Assembly (NCBI RefSeq): GCF_000224335.1 | Contig: NZ_AFXZ01000002.1 | Location: forward strand, 124,001-188,000 | Reading direction: 5' to 3' | Length of the DNA stretch: 64,000 nucleotides | Source of the DNA: Bizionia argentinensis JUB59 | Lineage (GTDB): Bacteria; Bacteroidota; Bacteroidia; Flavobacteriales; Flavobacteriaceae | Shown here: one piece after another, positions 8,953 to 17,023 of the stretch | Layout: every line of letters begins with the position of its first letter | How positions within the stretch are numbered: position 1 is the stretch's first letter | Translations under genes and position numbers: made by a program | The notes under the pieces: generated by a model | What the model was told of the DNA's origin: nothing | The model's database searches: none | The model's input: the letters and a program-made list of their open reading frames with translations, nothing else

Positions 8953-9495
8953 CTAAAAATACTGCTTAAGCTTATTCCAAAATGAAATTGGTCTTATCCT
9001 AAACTCATCTTCTAGCTGCTGCAAGGATTTATTAGCCGTATTTAATTTGTCAAACATTTTGGCACGAATAAGGTATATAGAAGGGATTACTATAACCATT
9101 ATAGGAATTAAAAATAATATCTGATTACTATCTACATAAATTAAATCATCATTCAAGATAGTAAATATTTGAAAAGAATACATAGCAATTGGTACTATAA
9201 GAACATGATACCACCAGTGACGACAGGTATAAAACCAAATTAAAATCAGCATTAAAGGAATTATCTTTCCTGTTAGAGTCCAAGCTACAGTAAGTACACT
9301 TCCATAATACCTACTATCATACGTAAATAACAAAGTGTTCCAAACCTTTTGGTCAGGAACACTTTCGTATAAATAAAATAAATAAGGAGTTGCTGCAATA
9401 AAAGTAGCTATAATAGTACCTACAACAACGCTCTTATTATCCGTGCGACGGAACCACGATTTTGGATCTTTCAATTTTACTAGTTGTCTGCTCAT
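8953..9495 (-). CDS. Predicted four-helix membrane protein of unknown function
   Basis: I do not recognise the family. The 180-residue protein has a basic N-terminus (SWFRRTDNKS) and about four membrane helices (near residues 24-44, 68-87, 95-112 and 122-143), then an amphipathic C-terminal tail rich in Lys and Gln that is likely cytoplasmic. Aromatic residues are abundant in the third loop (FYTCRHWWYH). Its 5' end overlaps by 59 bp the end of a small secreted-peptide gene in another frame (9437-9583), which suggests coupled translation. It lies between tsaE/porX and ald. Confidence 0.6.
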   Translation of the reverse strand: MSRQLVKLKDPKSWFRRTDNKSVVVGTIIATFIAATPYLFYLYESVPDQKVWNTLLFTYDSRYYGSVLTVAWTLTGKIIPLMLILIWFYTCRHWWYHVLIVPIAMYSFQIFTILNDDLIYVDSNQILFLIPIMVIVIPSIYLIRAKMFDKLNTANKSLQQLEDEFRIRPISFWNKLKQYF

Positions 9496-9583
9496 TTAAA
9501 TCGATTATGCTTTCGGCAGCTTGTGCTGTAAACAACATTCCACCAAAAATTGCAACTGCTAATACATACTTTTTTGTTCTCAT
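9437..9583 (-). CDS. Small secreted peptide, 48 residues, overlapping the next gene
   Basis: A short reading frame from ATG at 9583 to TAA at 9437-9439. The product starts MRTKKYVLAVAIFGGMLF, a good signal peptide (two to three basic residues, hydrophobic core, likely cut after TAQA), followed by a 26-residue polar tail ending PSHG. A Bacteroidota-type promoter (TACATTTG at 9614-9621) sits about 31 bp upstream of the ATG, where it should be if this and not the downstream 180-residue gene is the first cistron. It overlaps that gene by 59 bp in a different frame. I do not recognise a family. The exported tail would be about 26 residues, small enough for a periplasmic or released peptide. Confidence 0.6.
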   Translation of the reverse strand: MRTKKYVLAVAIFGGMLFTAQAAESIIDLNEQTTSKIERSKIVVPSHG

Positions 9584-9613
9584 AATATTAAGGGATTAGA
9601 TTAGTTAATACTC

Positions 9614-9670
9614 CAAATGTATATGAGTAATATGTTTCAAAGCAGCTCGAAATGTTAAAGTCATGTTAAA
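9614..9670 (-). promoter_or_regulatory. Promoter of the small peptide gene with 11-bp tandem repeats
   Basis: On the minus strand there is a -7 element TACATTTG (9621-9614) and, ending 30 bp upstream of it, two direct copies of TTTAACAT (9670-9663 and 9659-9652) with an 11-bp period. Direct repeats with 11-bp spacing beside the -33 region are the classical layout of sites for OmpR/PhoB-type response regulators. Binding by such a protein is inference. Confidence 0.5.
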
Positions 9671-9693
9671 AACGATGATTTTGGGAATTTCGA

Positions 9694-9745
9694 TTACGGT
9701 TTTACCGTAAAACGCCTCAGTTTGGTGACTTTGTCATTTTGTCAG
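9694..9745. promoter_or_regulatory. Perfect 7-3-7 inverted repeat and TGAC/GTCA motifs
   Basis: TTACGGTTTTACCGTAA (9694-9710) is a perfect inverted repeat with a 3-bp spacer. Just beyond it, TGACTTTGTCA (9726-9736) is a second inverted repeat followed by another GTCA at 9741-9744. They lie between the tsaE stop and the small-peptide promoter, 70-120 bp upstream of its -7 element. The first is a good operator shape; loops of three bases and no T run argue against a terminator. Confidence 0.4.
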
Positions 9746-9761
9746 TTTAATAATAAAGTAC

Positions 9762-10166
9762 CTATTTTAGGGTTAATTGCCTTTTTTCAACTCCCAATGT
9801 CTCTAATGATATAATATGATAGTCATTTGGAAGAAGTTCTTTTATAATTTCGGGCCATTCAATAAACAGCCAATTATCACTTATAAAATAATCTTCTATC
9901 CCAAAGTCATATGCTTCTTCTATAGAGTTTAATCGATATAAATCGAAATGATAAATATCCCAATTACTTGTTTCATAAGTATTAACTAGAGAAAATGTTG
10001 GACTGCTAACATCATCTTTACTGCCTAATTGTTTAACCAAAGCTTTGATTAAAGTTGTTTTACCAGTTCCCATGTCGCCATTAAATATGATGACTTTATG
10101 AGTTATAACACTTAAGATTGTTTGCGCTATTATATCAAGATCGTTTAAACTATATTCTATAACCAA
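9762..10166 (-). CDS. tsaE: tRNA threonylcarbamoyladenosine biosynthesis ATPase TsaE
   Basis: At 134 residues this is the usual TsaE length. The Walker A motif GDMGTGKTT lies at residues 30-38, followed by VSSPTFSLVNTY (the conserved SPTF region) and a YHFDLYRL motif with WPE (FIEWPEII) further on. TsaE is the P-loop ATPase that activates the TsaB-TsaD complex for the t6A37 modification of ANN-decoding tRNAs in the cytoplasm. It lies 97 bp downstream of porX on the same strand, a neighbourhood that recurs in this family. Confidence 0.95.
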   Translation of the reverse strand: MVIEYSLNDLDIIAQTILSVITHKVIIFNGDMGTGKTTLIKALVKQLGSKDDVSSPTFSLVNTYETSNWDIYHFDLYRLNSIEEAYDFGIEDYFISDNWLFIEWPEIIKELLPNDYHIISLETLGVEKRQLTLK

Positions 10167-10263
10167 AGTGTCATTTTTAGAAAGGTCAATGATAAGTAAA
10201 ATTTATAACTAAAACTAATTAAAATCGCTCTTCGTCGGACTTATCGTACACTTTAAAGATTAT

Positions 10264-11817
10264 CTACTTGGGTTCCAGTACTACAAATGGAATAATCATT
10301 TCCTCCAGAGACACCCCACCATGTTGATAAGTATTCCTGTAATAACCTACATAATGGTTGTAATTGTTTGGATAAGCAAAAAACAAATCGTTTTTAGCGA
10401 AAATAAAGGAGCTGCTCATATTCAGTGCCGGTAAATGAATGGATTTTGGATCTTTAGCAACCAGCACGTCTTTATCTTCATACGTTAAGCTTCGGCCTGT
10501 TTTATAGCGTAAATTCAAAGACGTGTCTTTATCACCTATTACTTTTGAAGGATTCTTCACGTTAATAGTACCGTGATCCGTTGTTATAATTAATTTAAAA
10601 CCCATTTGTTGGGCTTGTTGAATCATTTCTAATAATGGTGAGTTTTTAAACCAACTTTGGGTTAATGAGCGATAGGCCTTGTCAGTAGACGCTAATTCCT
10701 TCACAACATCCATTTCGGTTTTAGAATGCGAAAGCATATCAACAAAATTATAGACTACAACGGTTAAATCGTTTTCTTTTAATGTTTTAAAGTTGTCTAC
10801 AAGCTGCTTACCACTTCTTAAATTAGTGATCTTAAAATATTTAGACGTGATGTTTTTTAAGCCCAAACGTTTAAGCTGTGCTTCCAAAAACTCTTCTTCA
10901 TACAAGTTTTTTCCACCGTCATCTGTATCATTTTTCCATAAATTAGGATGCATCTTTTCCATATCGGCAGGCATTAAACCTGAAAAAATAGCATTTCTGG
11001 CATATTGGGTGGCGGTTGGTAAAATACTAAAGAAGGCCTCTTCTTTCTTTTTCTTGTAATAAGTGTTTACAATCGGTTCAAAAGCTTTCCATTGATCGTA
11101 GCGCAAATTATCAATTACTACCAAAAGCGTTGGCTGTTCTTTACTTATTTCAGGTACTACTTTATCTTTAAATAAATTGTGAGATAGGGTTGGAGCGTCC
11201 GTATTTGGCTCAAACCACCTCGGGTAATTTTTATCTATAAATTTCCCAAACAGTGTATTTGCCTCGGATTTTTGCGATTCTAATATTTCAAACATTCCGG
11301 TATCTTCAATGTTTTCCAACTGCATTTCCCAGTATATTAGCTTTTGATATAGGGAAACCCATTCTTCATAACTGTTTACCATAGATAAATCCATAGCAAT
11401 TTTTCTAAATTCCTGCTGATAATTAGAGGTCGTTTTTTCTGAAACTAATCGCGAATGATCTAAATTTTTCTTCAAACTCAACAAAATCTGATTCGGATTC
11501 ACTGGTTTTATAAGGTAATCAGCTATTTTATTGCCAATAGCTTCCTCCATAATATATTCCTCTTCACTTTTAGTAATCATAACCACAGGAAGTGTGTCGC
11601 GTTTTTCTTTAATTTCATGTAACGTCTCCAAACCGGTTAAACCTGGCATGTTTTCATCTAGAAAAACTATATCAAAGTTTTTATCGTCTAAAATTTCTAA
11701 AGCTTCTGTTCCGCTCGTACAAGGTGTAACCTTATAGTTTTTTTGTTCTAAAAAGAGAATATGTGGTTTAAGTAAATCAATTTCATCGTCAACCCAAAGA
11801 ATATTTATATGGTTCAT
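10264..11817 (-). CDS. porX: T9SS response regulator with PglZ phosphatase domain, PorX
   Basis: The 517-residue protein has an N-terminal CheY-like receiver (residues about 1-120: acidic pair D10-D11, phospho-acceptor D54 in FLDENMPG, and K in YLIKPVNP) and a C-terminal PglZ domain of the alkaline phosphatase superfamily (about 200-517: LVVIDNLRYDQW, PTATQYARNA with the candidate nucleophilic Thr, and IITTDHGTINV). This receiver-PglZ fusion is PorX, which works with the sensor PorY and an ECF sigma factor to control type IX secretion genes, and whose PglZ domain has oligonucleotide phosphodiesterase activity. It is divergent from the HD-domain gene with only 26 bp between the starts. The presence of a T9SS cargo gene 3 kb away fits. 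Confidence 0.95.
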   Translation of the reverse strand: MNHINILWVDDEIDLLKPHILFLEQKNYKVTPCTSGTEALEILDDKNFDIVFLDENMPGLTGLETLHEIKEKRDTLPVVMITKSEEEYIMEEAIGNKIADYLIKPVNPNQILLSLKKNLDHSRLVSEKTTSNYQQEFRKIAMDLSMVNSYEEWVSLYQKLIYWEMQLENIEDTGMFEILESQKSEANTLFGKFIDKNYPRWFEPNTDAPTLSHNLFKDKVVPEISKEQPTLLVVIDNLRYDQWKAFEPIVNTYYKKKKEEAFFSILPTATQYARNAIFSGLMPADMEKMHPNLWKNDTDDGGKNLYEEEFLEAQLKRLGLKNITSKYFKITNLRSGKQLVDNFKTLKENDLTVVVYNFVDMLSHSKTEMDVVKELASTDKAYRSLTQSWFKNSPLLEMIQQAQQMGFKLIITTDHGTINVKNPSKVIGDKDTSLNLRYKTGRSLTYEDKDVLVAKDPKSIHLPALNMSSSFIFAKNDLFFAYPNNYNHYVGYYRNTYQHGGVSLEEMIIPFVVLEPK

Positions 11818-11818
11818 G

Positions 11819-11826
11819 TATATTTG
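11819..11826 (+). promoter_or_regulatory. -7 element for the HD-domain gene
   Basis: TATATTTG matches TAnnTTTG and lies 17 bp upstream of the first ATG of the HD-domain gene, so the transcript leader would be only about 10-12 nt. The -33 region would fall inside the start of porX, so the two divergent promoters must overlap. Confidence 0.5.
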
Positions 11827-11843
11827 TTTATATTATTATTAAT

Positions 11844-13085
11844 ATGATGCCAAGCTTGCAGACAAAAAACAAACTCAAAATATTTAACGATCCAATCTAC
11901 GGTTTTATTACCATTCCGAATGCGCTGATCTTCGATTTAATCGAGCATAAATATTTTCAACGCCTACGCCGAATTTCACAAATGGGTTTAGCATATTTGG
12001 TATATCCAGGTGCAAATCACACCCGATTTCATCATGCTTTAGGTTGTATGCACTTAATGCAGAAGGCTGTACAAGTGCTTCGTTTTAAGGGTGTTGATAT
12101 ATCGTTTGATGAAGAAAACGCTCTATATATAGCCATTCTTTTACATGATATTGGGCATGGACCTTTTTCTCACGCCATGGAGCATAGCATTGTAAACGGG
12201 GTGTCCCATGAGCATATTTCGCTCAAATTTATGGAGGTTTTAAACACTGAATTTAACGGAAGTTTAACGCGGGCCATTCAGATGTTTAAAGGTGAATATC
12301 CAAGACCATTTATGTGCGCTTTAATTTCTAGTCAATTTGATATGGATCGCGCCGATTATTTAAAACGCGATAGCTTTTATACTGGTGTTGCTGAAGGTAA
12401 CATTAATAGTGATCGTTTAATTACCATGCTAAACGTTGTTAACGATGAGTTGGTAGTGGAAGAGAAGGGTATATATAGTATTGAGAAGTTTTTAATGGCC
12501 AGACGTCTTATGTATTGGCAGGTATATTTACATAAAACAGGTATCGTTGCTGAACAATTATTGATGCGTGTTTTACAACGGGCTAAAGAGCTAACACTAC
12601 AAGGTGTCTATTTGGAGGCAACAAAACCTTTAAAGTTTTTTTTAGAAAATGATATTCAAATAGATAATTTTACTAATGAAAAATTGGATACATTTTCCAA
12701 GCTCGATGATTATGATATTGTTATCGCTATGAAAACTTGGCAATATCACGACGATTTCGTTTTAAAAAATCTATGTGAAATGTTAATCAATAGGCAATTA
12801 TTAAAGGTAAAATTGAAAAAGAATCCAATAAAAGTCGAAAAACTGCAGGAACATAGTGAAAAACTTATGGCAGAATATAATATTTCAAAAAAAGAAGCCG
12901 ACTATTTTGTGTTTACCGGATCTATTTCAAATCAGGCCTACGAACAAAACAGTCAGCCTATTAATGTGCTGTTCCAAAGCGGAAAAATCCAAAATGTAGT
13001 TAAAGCATCCGATCAATTAAGTCTAAAAGCATTGTCTAAACCGGTAACAAAATATTATATATGTTATCCTAAAGATAAAATGTAA
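11844..13085 (+). CDS. HD-domain phosphohydrolase (dNTPase-like)
   Basis: A 413-residue cytoplasmic protein of the HD superfamily. The metal ligands are visible as H63/H64 (TRFHHALGCMH) and the HD pair at residues 101-102 in LLHDIGHGPFSHAMEH, with a later Asp in QFDMDRADYL near residue 170. This arrangement is that of the SAMHD1/dGTPase-like (YdhJ-type) family, which hydrolyses dNTPs or other phosphomonoesters. Substrate is not readable. Two adjacent ATG codons are present at 11844 and 11847; the choice changes one residue. The stop codon lies within an inverted repeat that precedes lpxD. Confidence 0.85.
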   Translation: MMPSLQTKNKLKIFNDPIYGFITIPNALIFDLIEHKYFQRLRRISQMGLAYLVYPGANHTRFHHALGCMHLMQKAVQVLRFKGVDISFDEENALYIAILLHDIGHGPFSHAMEHSIVNGVSHEHISLKFMEVLNTEFNGSLTRAIQMFKGEYPRPFMCALISSQFDMDRADYLKRDSFYTGVAEGNINSDRLITMLNVVNDELVVEEKGIYSIEKFLMARRLMYWQVYLHKTGIVAEQLLMRVLQRAKELTLQGVYLEATKPLKFFLENDIQIDNFTNEKLDTFSKLDDYDIVIAMKTWQYHDDFVLKNLCEMLINRQLLKVKLKKNPIKVEKLQEHSEKLMAEYNISKKEADYFVFTGSISNQAYEQNSQPINVLFQSGKIQNVVKASDQLSLKALSKPVTKYYICYPKDKM

Positions 13086-13104
13086 TACATTTTTTCTATT
13101 TTTG
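13077..13104 (+). promoter_or_regulatory. lpxD promoter with perfect 8-1-8 inverted repeat
   Basis: AAAATGTAATACATTTT (13077-13093) is a perfect inverted repeat spanning the stop codon of the HD-domain gene. It is followed at once by a -7 element TATTTTTG (13097-13104). The repeat would cover the -15 to -30 region, so a bound protein should block initiation. The lpxD ATG at 13111 would be almost leaderless. Confidence 0.5.
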
Positions 13105-13110
13105 CTTTCC

Positions 13111-14139
13111 ATGAATTTTACAGCAGAACAAATAGCAGGTATATTAGAAGGAGAAGTTTTTGGCGACTCTAGCATCAAGGTTTCCAAATTATCCAAGATC
13201 GAGGAAGGAGCAGAAGGTGACATAACGTTTCTTTCTAATCCAAAATATACACCACATATATACACAACGAAAGCGTCTATTACAATTGTTAATAAAAGCT
13301 TTTCGCCAGAAAAGGCTATACATACTACTTTAATTAAGGTAGACGACGCTTACAAAGCATTTTCAAAATTACTTGAATATTATAATCAAGTAAAAATGAA
13401 TATGTCTGGAATTGAACAGCCGTCACATATTTCTGAATCTGCCAAAATAGGAGAGAAGGTATATGTAGGTGCCTTTTCATACATTGGTAATAATGTAGTA
13501 ATTGGTGATAACGTAAAAATTTATCCAAATTGTTATATTGGTGATAACGTAAACATAAAAGAAAATACTATTATTTTTGCAGGTGTTAAGGTTTATTCAG
13601 ATTGTCAAGTGGGCAGAAACTGTTTTATTAATTCGGGCGCTATAATTGGTGCTGATGGTTTTGGTTTTTCGCCAAATGAACAAGGTGAATACAGCAAAGT
13701 GCCACAAATTGGTAATGTTATTTTGGAAGATTTTGTAGATATTGGCGCTGCCACAACTATAGATCGCGCCACATTAGGGTCGACTATTATAAGAAAAGGT
13801 GTTAAATTAGATAATCAGATTCAAATAGCCCATAATGTAGAAATAGGAAAAAATACCGTAATTGCAGCGCAAACTGGTGTTGCAGGGTCTACTAAAATTG
13901 GTGAAAACTGCATAATAGGCGGACAAGTAGGTATTGTTGGTCATATTACTATAGGTAACAATGTTAAAATTCAAGCCCAATCTGGAATTGGTAGGAATGT
14001 AGCAGATAATGAAGTTTTACAAGGCTCACCAGCCTTGAGTTATGGCGATTTTAATAAATCGTATGTGCATTTTAAAAATTTACCGAAATTGGTTAAATCA
14101 ATAAACGAAATAGAAAGAAAACTAGATGGGAATAATTAA
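13111..14139 (+). CDS. lpxD: UDP-3-O-acylglucosamine N-acyltransferase LpxD
   Basis: Third step of lipid A synthesis: transfer of a 3-hydroxyacyl chain from ACP to the 2-amino group of UDP-3-O-acyl-GlcN. The N-terminal uridine-binding domain (about 1-100, KIEEGAEGDITFLSNPKY) is followed by hexapeptide repeats of a left-handed beta-helix (about 105-320) with the catalytic His in IQIAHNVEIG. I chose ATG 13111 (342 residues, MNFTAEQ) over a TTG 9 bp upstream because it gives the usual N-terminus and follows the -7 element. It heads the lipid A operon and overlaps the lpxC/fabZ gene by 14 bp. Confidence 0.93.
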   Translation: MNFTAEQIAGILEGEVFGDSSIKVSKLSKIEEGAEGDITFLSNPKYTPHIYTTKASITIVNKSFSPEKAIHTTLIKVDDAYKAFSKLLEYYNQVKMNMSGIEQPSHISESAKIGEKVYVGAFSYIGNNVVIGDNVKIYPNCYIGDNVNIKENTIIFAGVKVYSDCQVGRNCFINSGAIIGADGFGFSPNEQGEYSKVPQIGNVILEDFVDIGAATTIDRATLGSTIIRKGVKLDNQIQIAHNVEIGKNTVIAAQTGVAGSTKIGENCIIGGQVGIVGHITIGNNVKIQAQSGIGRNVADNEVLQGSPALSYGDFNKSYVHFKNLPKLVKSINEIERKLDGNN

Positions 14140-15532
14140 TACTGATATCAAGCAGAAAACCATAGGGAGTGAAGTATCTCTCAAAGGTGTAGGTTTACAT
14201 ACTGGTAACGATGTGACCTTAACATTTAAGCCAGGCCCAGAGAATTCTGGCTTTGCGTTTAGACGAATTGATTTAGAAGGTAGTCCCATTATTGAAGCTG
14301 ATGCTGCCTATGTTTCCAATACCCAACGTGGAACGCGTTTGGAAAAAAATGGTGTCATAATCCAAACTTGCGAGCACGTTTTAGCGGCTTTAGTTGGTAT
14401 GGATATAGATAACGCAATTTTAGAATTAGATGCTTCCGAGCCACCAATTATGGATGGTTCTTCCAAGTTTTTTGTGGAAGCTATTGAAAAAGCAGGTATT
14501 GTTGAACAAGATGCTTTTCGTCAAGTTTACGAGGTTACTAATGTTATTTCTTATACAGACGAAGAGACTGGAAGTGAAATTTTAATCATGCCAGCAAAAG
14601 AATATCAAGTAACCACAATGGTGGACTTTGGCACCAAAGTTTTGGGTACACAAAATGCGTCTATTAAAAACATGTCGGAATTTAAAGATGAAATCTCTGA
14701 TTCCAGAACCTTTAGTTTTCTTCATGAAATTGAAACACTTTTAGAGCACGATCTTATAAAAGGAGGCGATTTAAATAATGCCATTGTTTATGTAGATAAA
14801 GAATTATCGCCGGAAACCATGGCGAAATTGAAAATTGCATTCAAAAAGGACTCTATTTCTGTAAAACCAAACGGTATTCTAGATAATTTAACTTTGCACC
14901 ATCCTAATGAAGCAGCAAGGCATAAGTTATTAGATGTTATTGGCGATTTAGCTCTAATTAGAACGCGAATCAAAGGTAAAGTTATAGCTAACAAACCTGG
15001 CCATTTTGTTAATACACAGTTTGCTAAAAAAATGTGTAAACTTATAAAAAATGAGCGTCGTAATAATGTGCCTAATATTGATTTAAATCAAGAACCTTTA
15101 ATGGATGTGAATCAAATTATGAACATGTTGCCACATAGACAACCGTTTTTATTGATTGATAAAATATTTGAACTAACGGATTCAGGTGTTATCGGAATGA
15201 AAAACGTTACGATGAACGAACCATTTTTTGCAGGACATTTTCCAGGTGCTCCAGTTATGCCAGGCGTATTAATTGTAGAAGCTATGGCACAAACAGGAGG
15301 GATTTTGGTGTTGAGTACCGTTCCAGATCCAGAAAATTATTTGACATTCTTTATGAAAATAGACAATGTCAAATTCAAGCAAAAAGTAGTTCCTGGCGAT
15401 ACGCTTATTTTTAAATGCGATTTAATTACGCCAATACGCCGTGGCATCTGTCATATGCAAGGTTATGCGTATGCTAATGGGAAACTGTGTGCAGAGGCAG
15501 AATTAATGGCGCAAATTTCGAAAGTTAAATAA
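14126..15532 (+). CDS. lpxC/fabZ: Bifunctional UDP-3-O-acyl-GlcNAc deacetylase / 3-hydroxyacyl-ACP dehydratase
   Basis: A natural fusion typical of Bacteroidota (468 residues). LpxC occupies about residues 1-305: the zinc ligand His in CEHVLAALVG near residue 88 and the second zinc site in LTLHHPNEAARHKLLDVIGDLAL near 250-270. FabZ follows at about 322-468: IMNMLPHRQPFLLIDKI, and the catalytic helix start HFPGAPVMPGVLIVEAMAQTGG. LpxC commits the cell to lipid A; FabZ dehydrates 3-hydroxyacyl-ACP for fatty acid elongation. Fusing them ties together the two enzymes that compete for 3-hydroxyacyl-ACP. Confidence 0.95.
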   Translation: MGIINTDIKQKTIGSEVSLKGVGLHTGNDVTLTFKPGPENSGFAFRRIDLEGSPIIEADAAYVSNTQRGTRLEKNGVIIQTCEHVLAALVGMDIDNAILELDASEPPIMDGSSKFFVEAIEKAGIVEQDAFRQVYEVTNVISYTDEETGSEILIMPAKEYQVTTMVDFGTKVLGTQNASIKNMSEFKDEISDSRTFSFLHEIETLLEHDLIKGGDLNNAIVYVDKELSPETMAKLKIAFKKDSISVKPNGILDNLTLHHPNEAARHKLLDVIGDLALIRTRIKGKVIANKPGHFVNTQFAKKMCKLIKNERRNNVPNIDLNQEPLMDVNQIMNMLPHRQPFLLIDKIFELTDSGVIGMKNVTMNEPFFAGHFPGAPVMPGVLIVEAMAQTGGILVLSTVPDPENYLTFFMKIDNVKFKQKVVPGDTLIFKCDLITPIRRGICHMQGYAYANGKLCAEAELMAQISKVK

Positions 15533-15598
15533 ATATAAAAGGATTGGCAATTTTAAAAAATTGCTGACAATTTTACCAATAAATAATTTTAGTACAAA

Positions 15599-16384
15599 AT
15601 GAATCAACCACTAGCATACGTACATCCAGGAGCAAAAATTGCTAAAAATGTCGTTATTGATCCTTTTACAACTATTCATAATAATGTTATTATTGGTGAA
15701 GGAACTTGGATTGGAAGTAACGTAACCATTATGGAAGGCGCCCGAATTGGTAAGAACTGTAATATTTTCCCTGGTGCTGTTATTTCAGCAACACCACAGG
15801 ATTTAAAGTATAAAGATGAAGATACAACTGTCGAAATTGGCGATAACGTTACCATTCGTGAATGTGTAACCATAAATCGTGGTACAACGGACCGAATGAA
15901 GACTGTAATTGGCGATAATTGCTTAATTATGGCGTATTGCCATATTGCACACGACTGTGTGATTGGAAATAACTGTATCTTTTCAAATAATAGTACATTA
16001 GCTGGACATATAACGGTTGGAAATTATGTAGTTTTAGCAGGGATGACAGCTGTTCATCAGTTTTGTTCTATTGGAAATCATGCTTTTGTAACGGGTGGAT
16101 CTTTAGTACGTAAAGATGTTCCGCCATTTGTAAAAGCGGCACGTGAACCATTATCTTATGTAGGAATTAACTCTGTAGGATTAAGACGCAGAGGTTTTTC
16201 GACAGAAAAAATTAGAGAAATTCAAGATATTTACAGAATATTATATCAGAAAAATTATAATAATACTCAAGCAGCTGAAATTATTGAAGCTGAAATGGAA
16301 GCCACTCATGAACGTGACGAAATTTTACAATTTATAAAAGATTCGCAACGTGGGATTATGAAGGGATATTTCAAATCAAATTAA
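15599..16384 (+). CDS. lpxA: Acyl-ACP--UDP-N-acetylglucosamine O-acyltransferase LpxA
   Basis: The 261-residue protein is a hexapeptide-repeat beta-helix (about 1-190) with a helical C-terminus, the standard LpxA build and length. The conserved segments HPGAKIAKNVVIDPF, CVTINRGT and the catalytic-region YCHIAHDCVIGN are present, as is VGLRRRGFS in the C-terminal domain. It catalyses the first step of lipid A synthesis in the cytoplasm. It is fourth by function but third by position in the operon. In the 66-bp spacer before it, an inverted repeat GCAATTTT-AA-AAAATTGC (15547-15564) lies inside a longer ATTGG/CCAAT stem (15543-15580), which could form an RNA hairpin between the cistrons. Confidence 0.94.
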   Translation: MNQPLAYVHPGAKIAKNVVIDPFTTIHNNVIIGEGTWIGSNVTIMEGARIGKNCNIFPGAVISATPQDLKYKDEDTTVEIGDNVTIRECVTINRGTTDRMKTVIGDNCLIMAYCHIAHDCVIGNNCIFSNNSTLAGHITVGNYVVLAGMTAVHQFCSIGNHAFVTGGSLVRKDVPPFVKAAREPLSYVGINSVGLRRRGFSTEKIREIQDIYRILYQKNYNNTQAAEIIEAEMEATHERDEILQFIKDSQRGIMKGYFKSN

Positions 16385-16454
16385 TTTATCCTTCAAAAAG
16401 ATAAATAAGTAAGAAAACAATTTTTCAATTAACAACTTTACAACAAATAACACT

Positions 16455-17021
16455 ATGGCAAATACGTCAGATATTAGAAACGGATTATGTATCCGATTTA
16501 ACCATGATATTTATAAAATCACGGAGTTTTTACATGTGAAGCCTGGTAAAGGACCTGCTTTTGTAAGAACAAAGATGAAAAGTGTTACAACTGGTAAAAC
16601 ATTGGAAAACACTTTTTCTGCCGGTCATAAAATTGATGATGTCCGTGTGGAAACACATAAATTCCAATTCTTGTATCAGGAAGGCGAGTTTTATCACTTT
16701 ATGAATACGGAAGATTATACGCAAATTCGTTTATTAGAAGCTGGCTTGGATAGATCAGATTTAATGAAGGAAGGTGAAGTGGTAACCGTTTTAATTAATA
16801 CAGAAGATAACATGCCACTTTCAGTTGAAATGCCTGCAAGTGTAATTTTAGAAGTTTCATCAACAGAACCTGGTGTAAAAGGAAATACAGCTACTAACGC
16901 TACAAAACCTGCAACAGTGGAAACTGGTGCAGAAGTTAACGTGCCACTTTTTATTAATGAAGGTGATAAAATACGTATTGAAACAGAAAAAGGTACTTAT
17001 AAAGAGCGTGTAAAAGAGTAA
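16455..17021 (+). CDS. efp: Translation elongation factor P
   Basis: The 188-residue protein has the three beta-barrel domains of EF-P. The tip of domain I reads KPGKGPAFVRTK, with the lysine (about residue 34, between G and G) at the modification site used in other bacteria. EF-P rescues ribosomes stalled at consecutive prolines. The C-terminal PLFINEGDKIRIETEKGTYKERV matches the family. Its presence inside the lipid A operon is a conserved Bacteroidota arrangement. It is followed after 2 bp by a GTG-started lpxD paralogue. Confidence 0.95.
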   Translation: MANTSDIRNGLCIRFNHDIYKITEFLHVKPGKGPAFVRTKMKSVTTGKTLENTFSAGHKIDDVRVETHKFQFLYQEGEFYHFMNTEDYTQIRLLEAGLDRSDLMKEGEVVTVLINTEDNMPLSVEMPASVILEVSSTEPGVKGNTATNATKPATVETGAEVNVPLFINEGDKIRIETEKGTYKERVKE

Positions 17022-17023
17022 TC

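Noticed and set aside
10793-11059. 88-codon plus-strand frame inside porX
   Set aside because: Antisense shadow of the PglZ domain.
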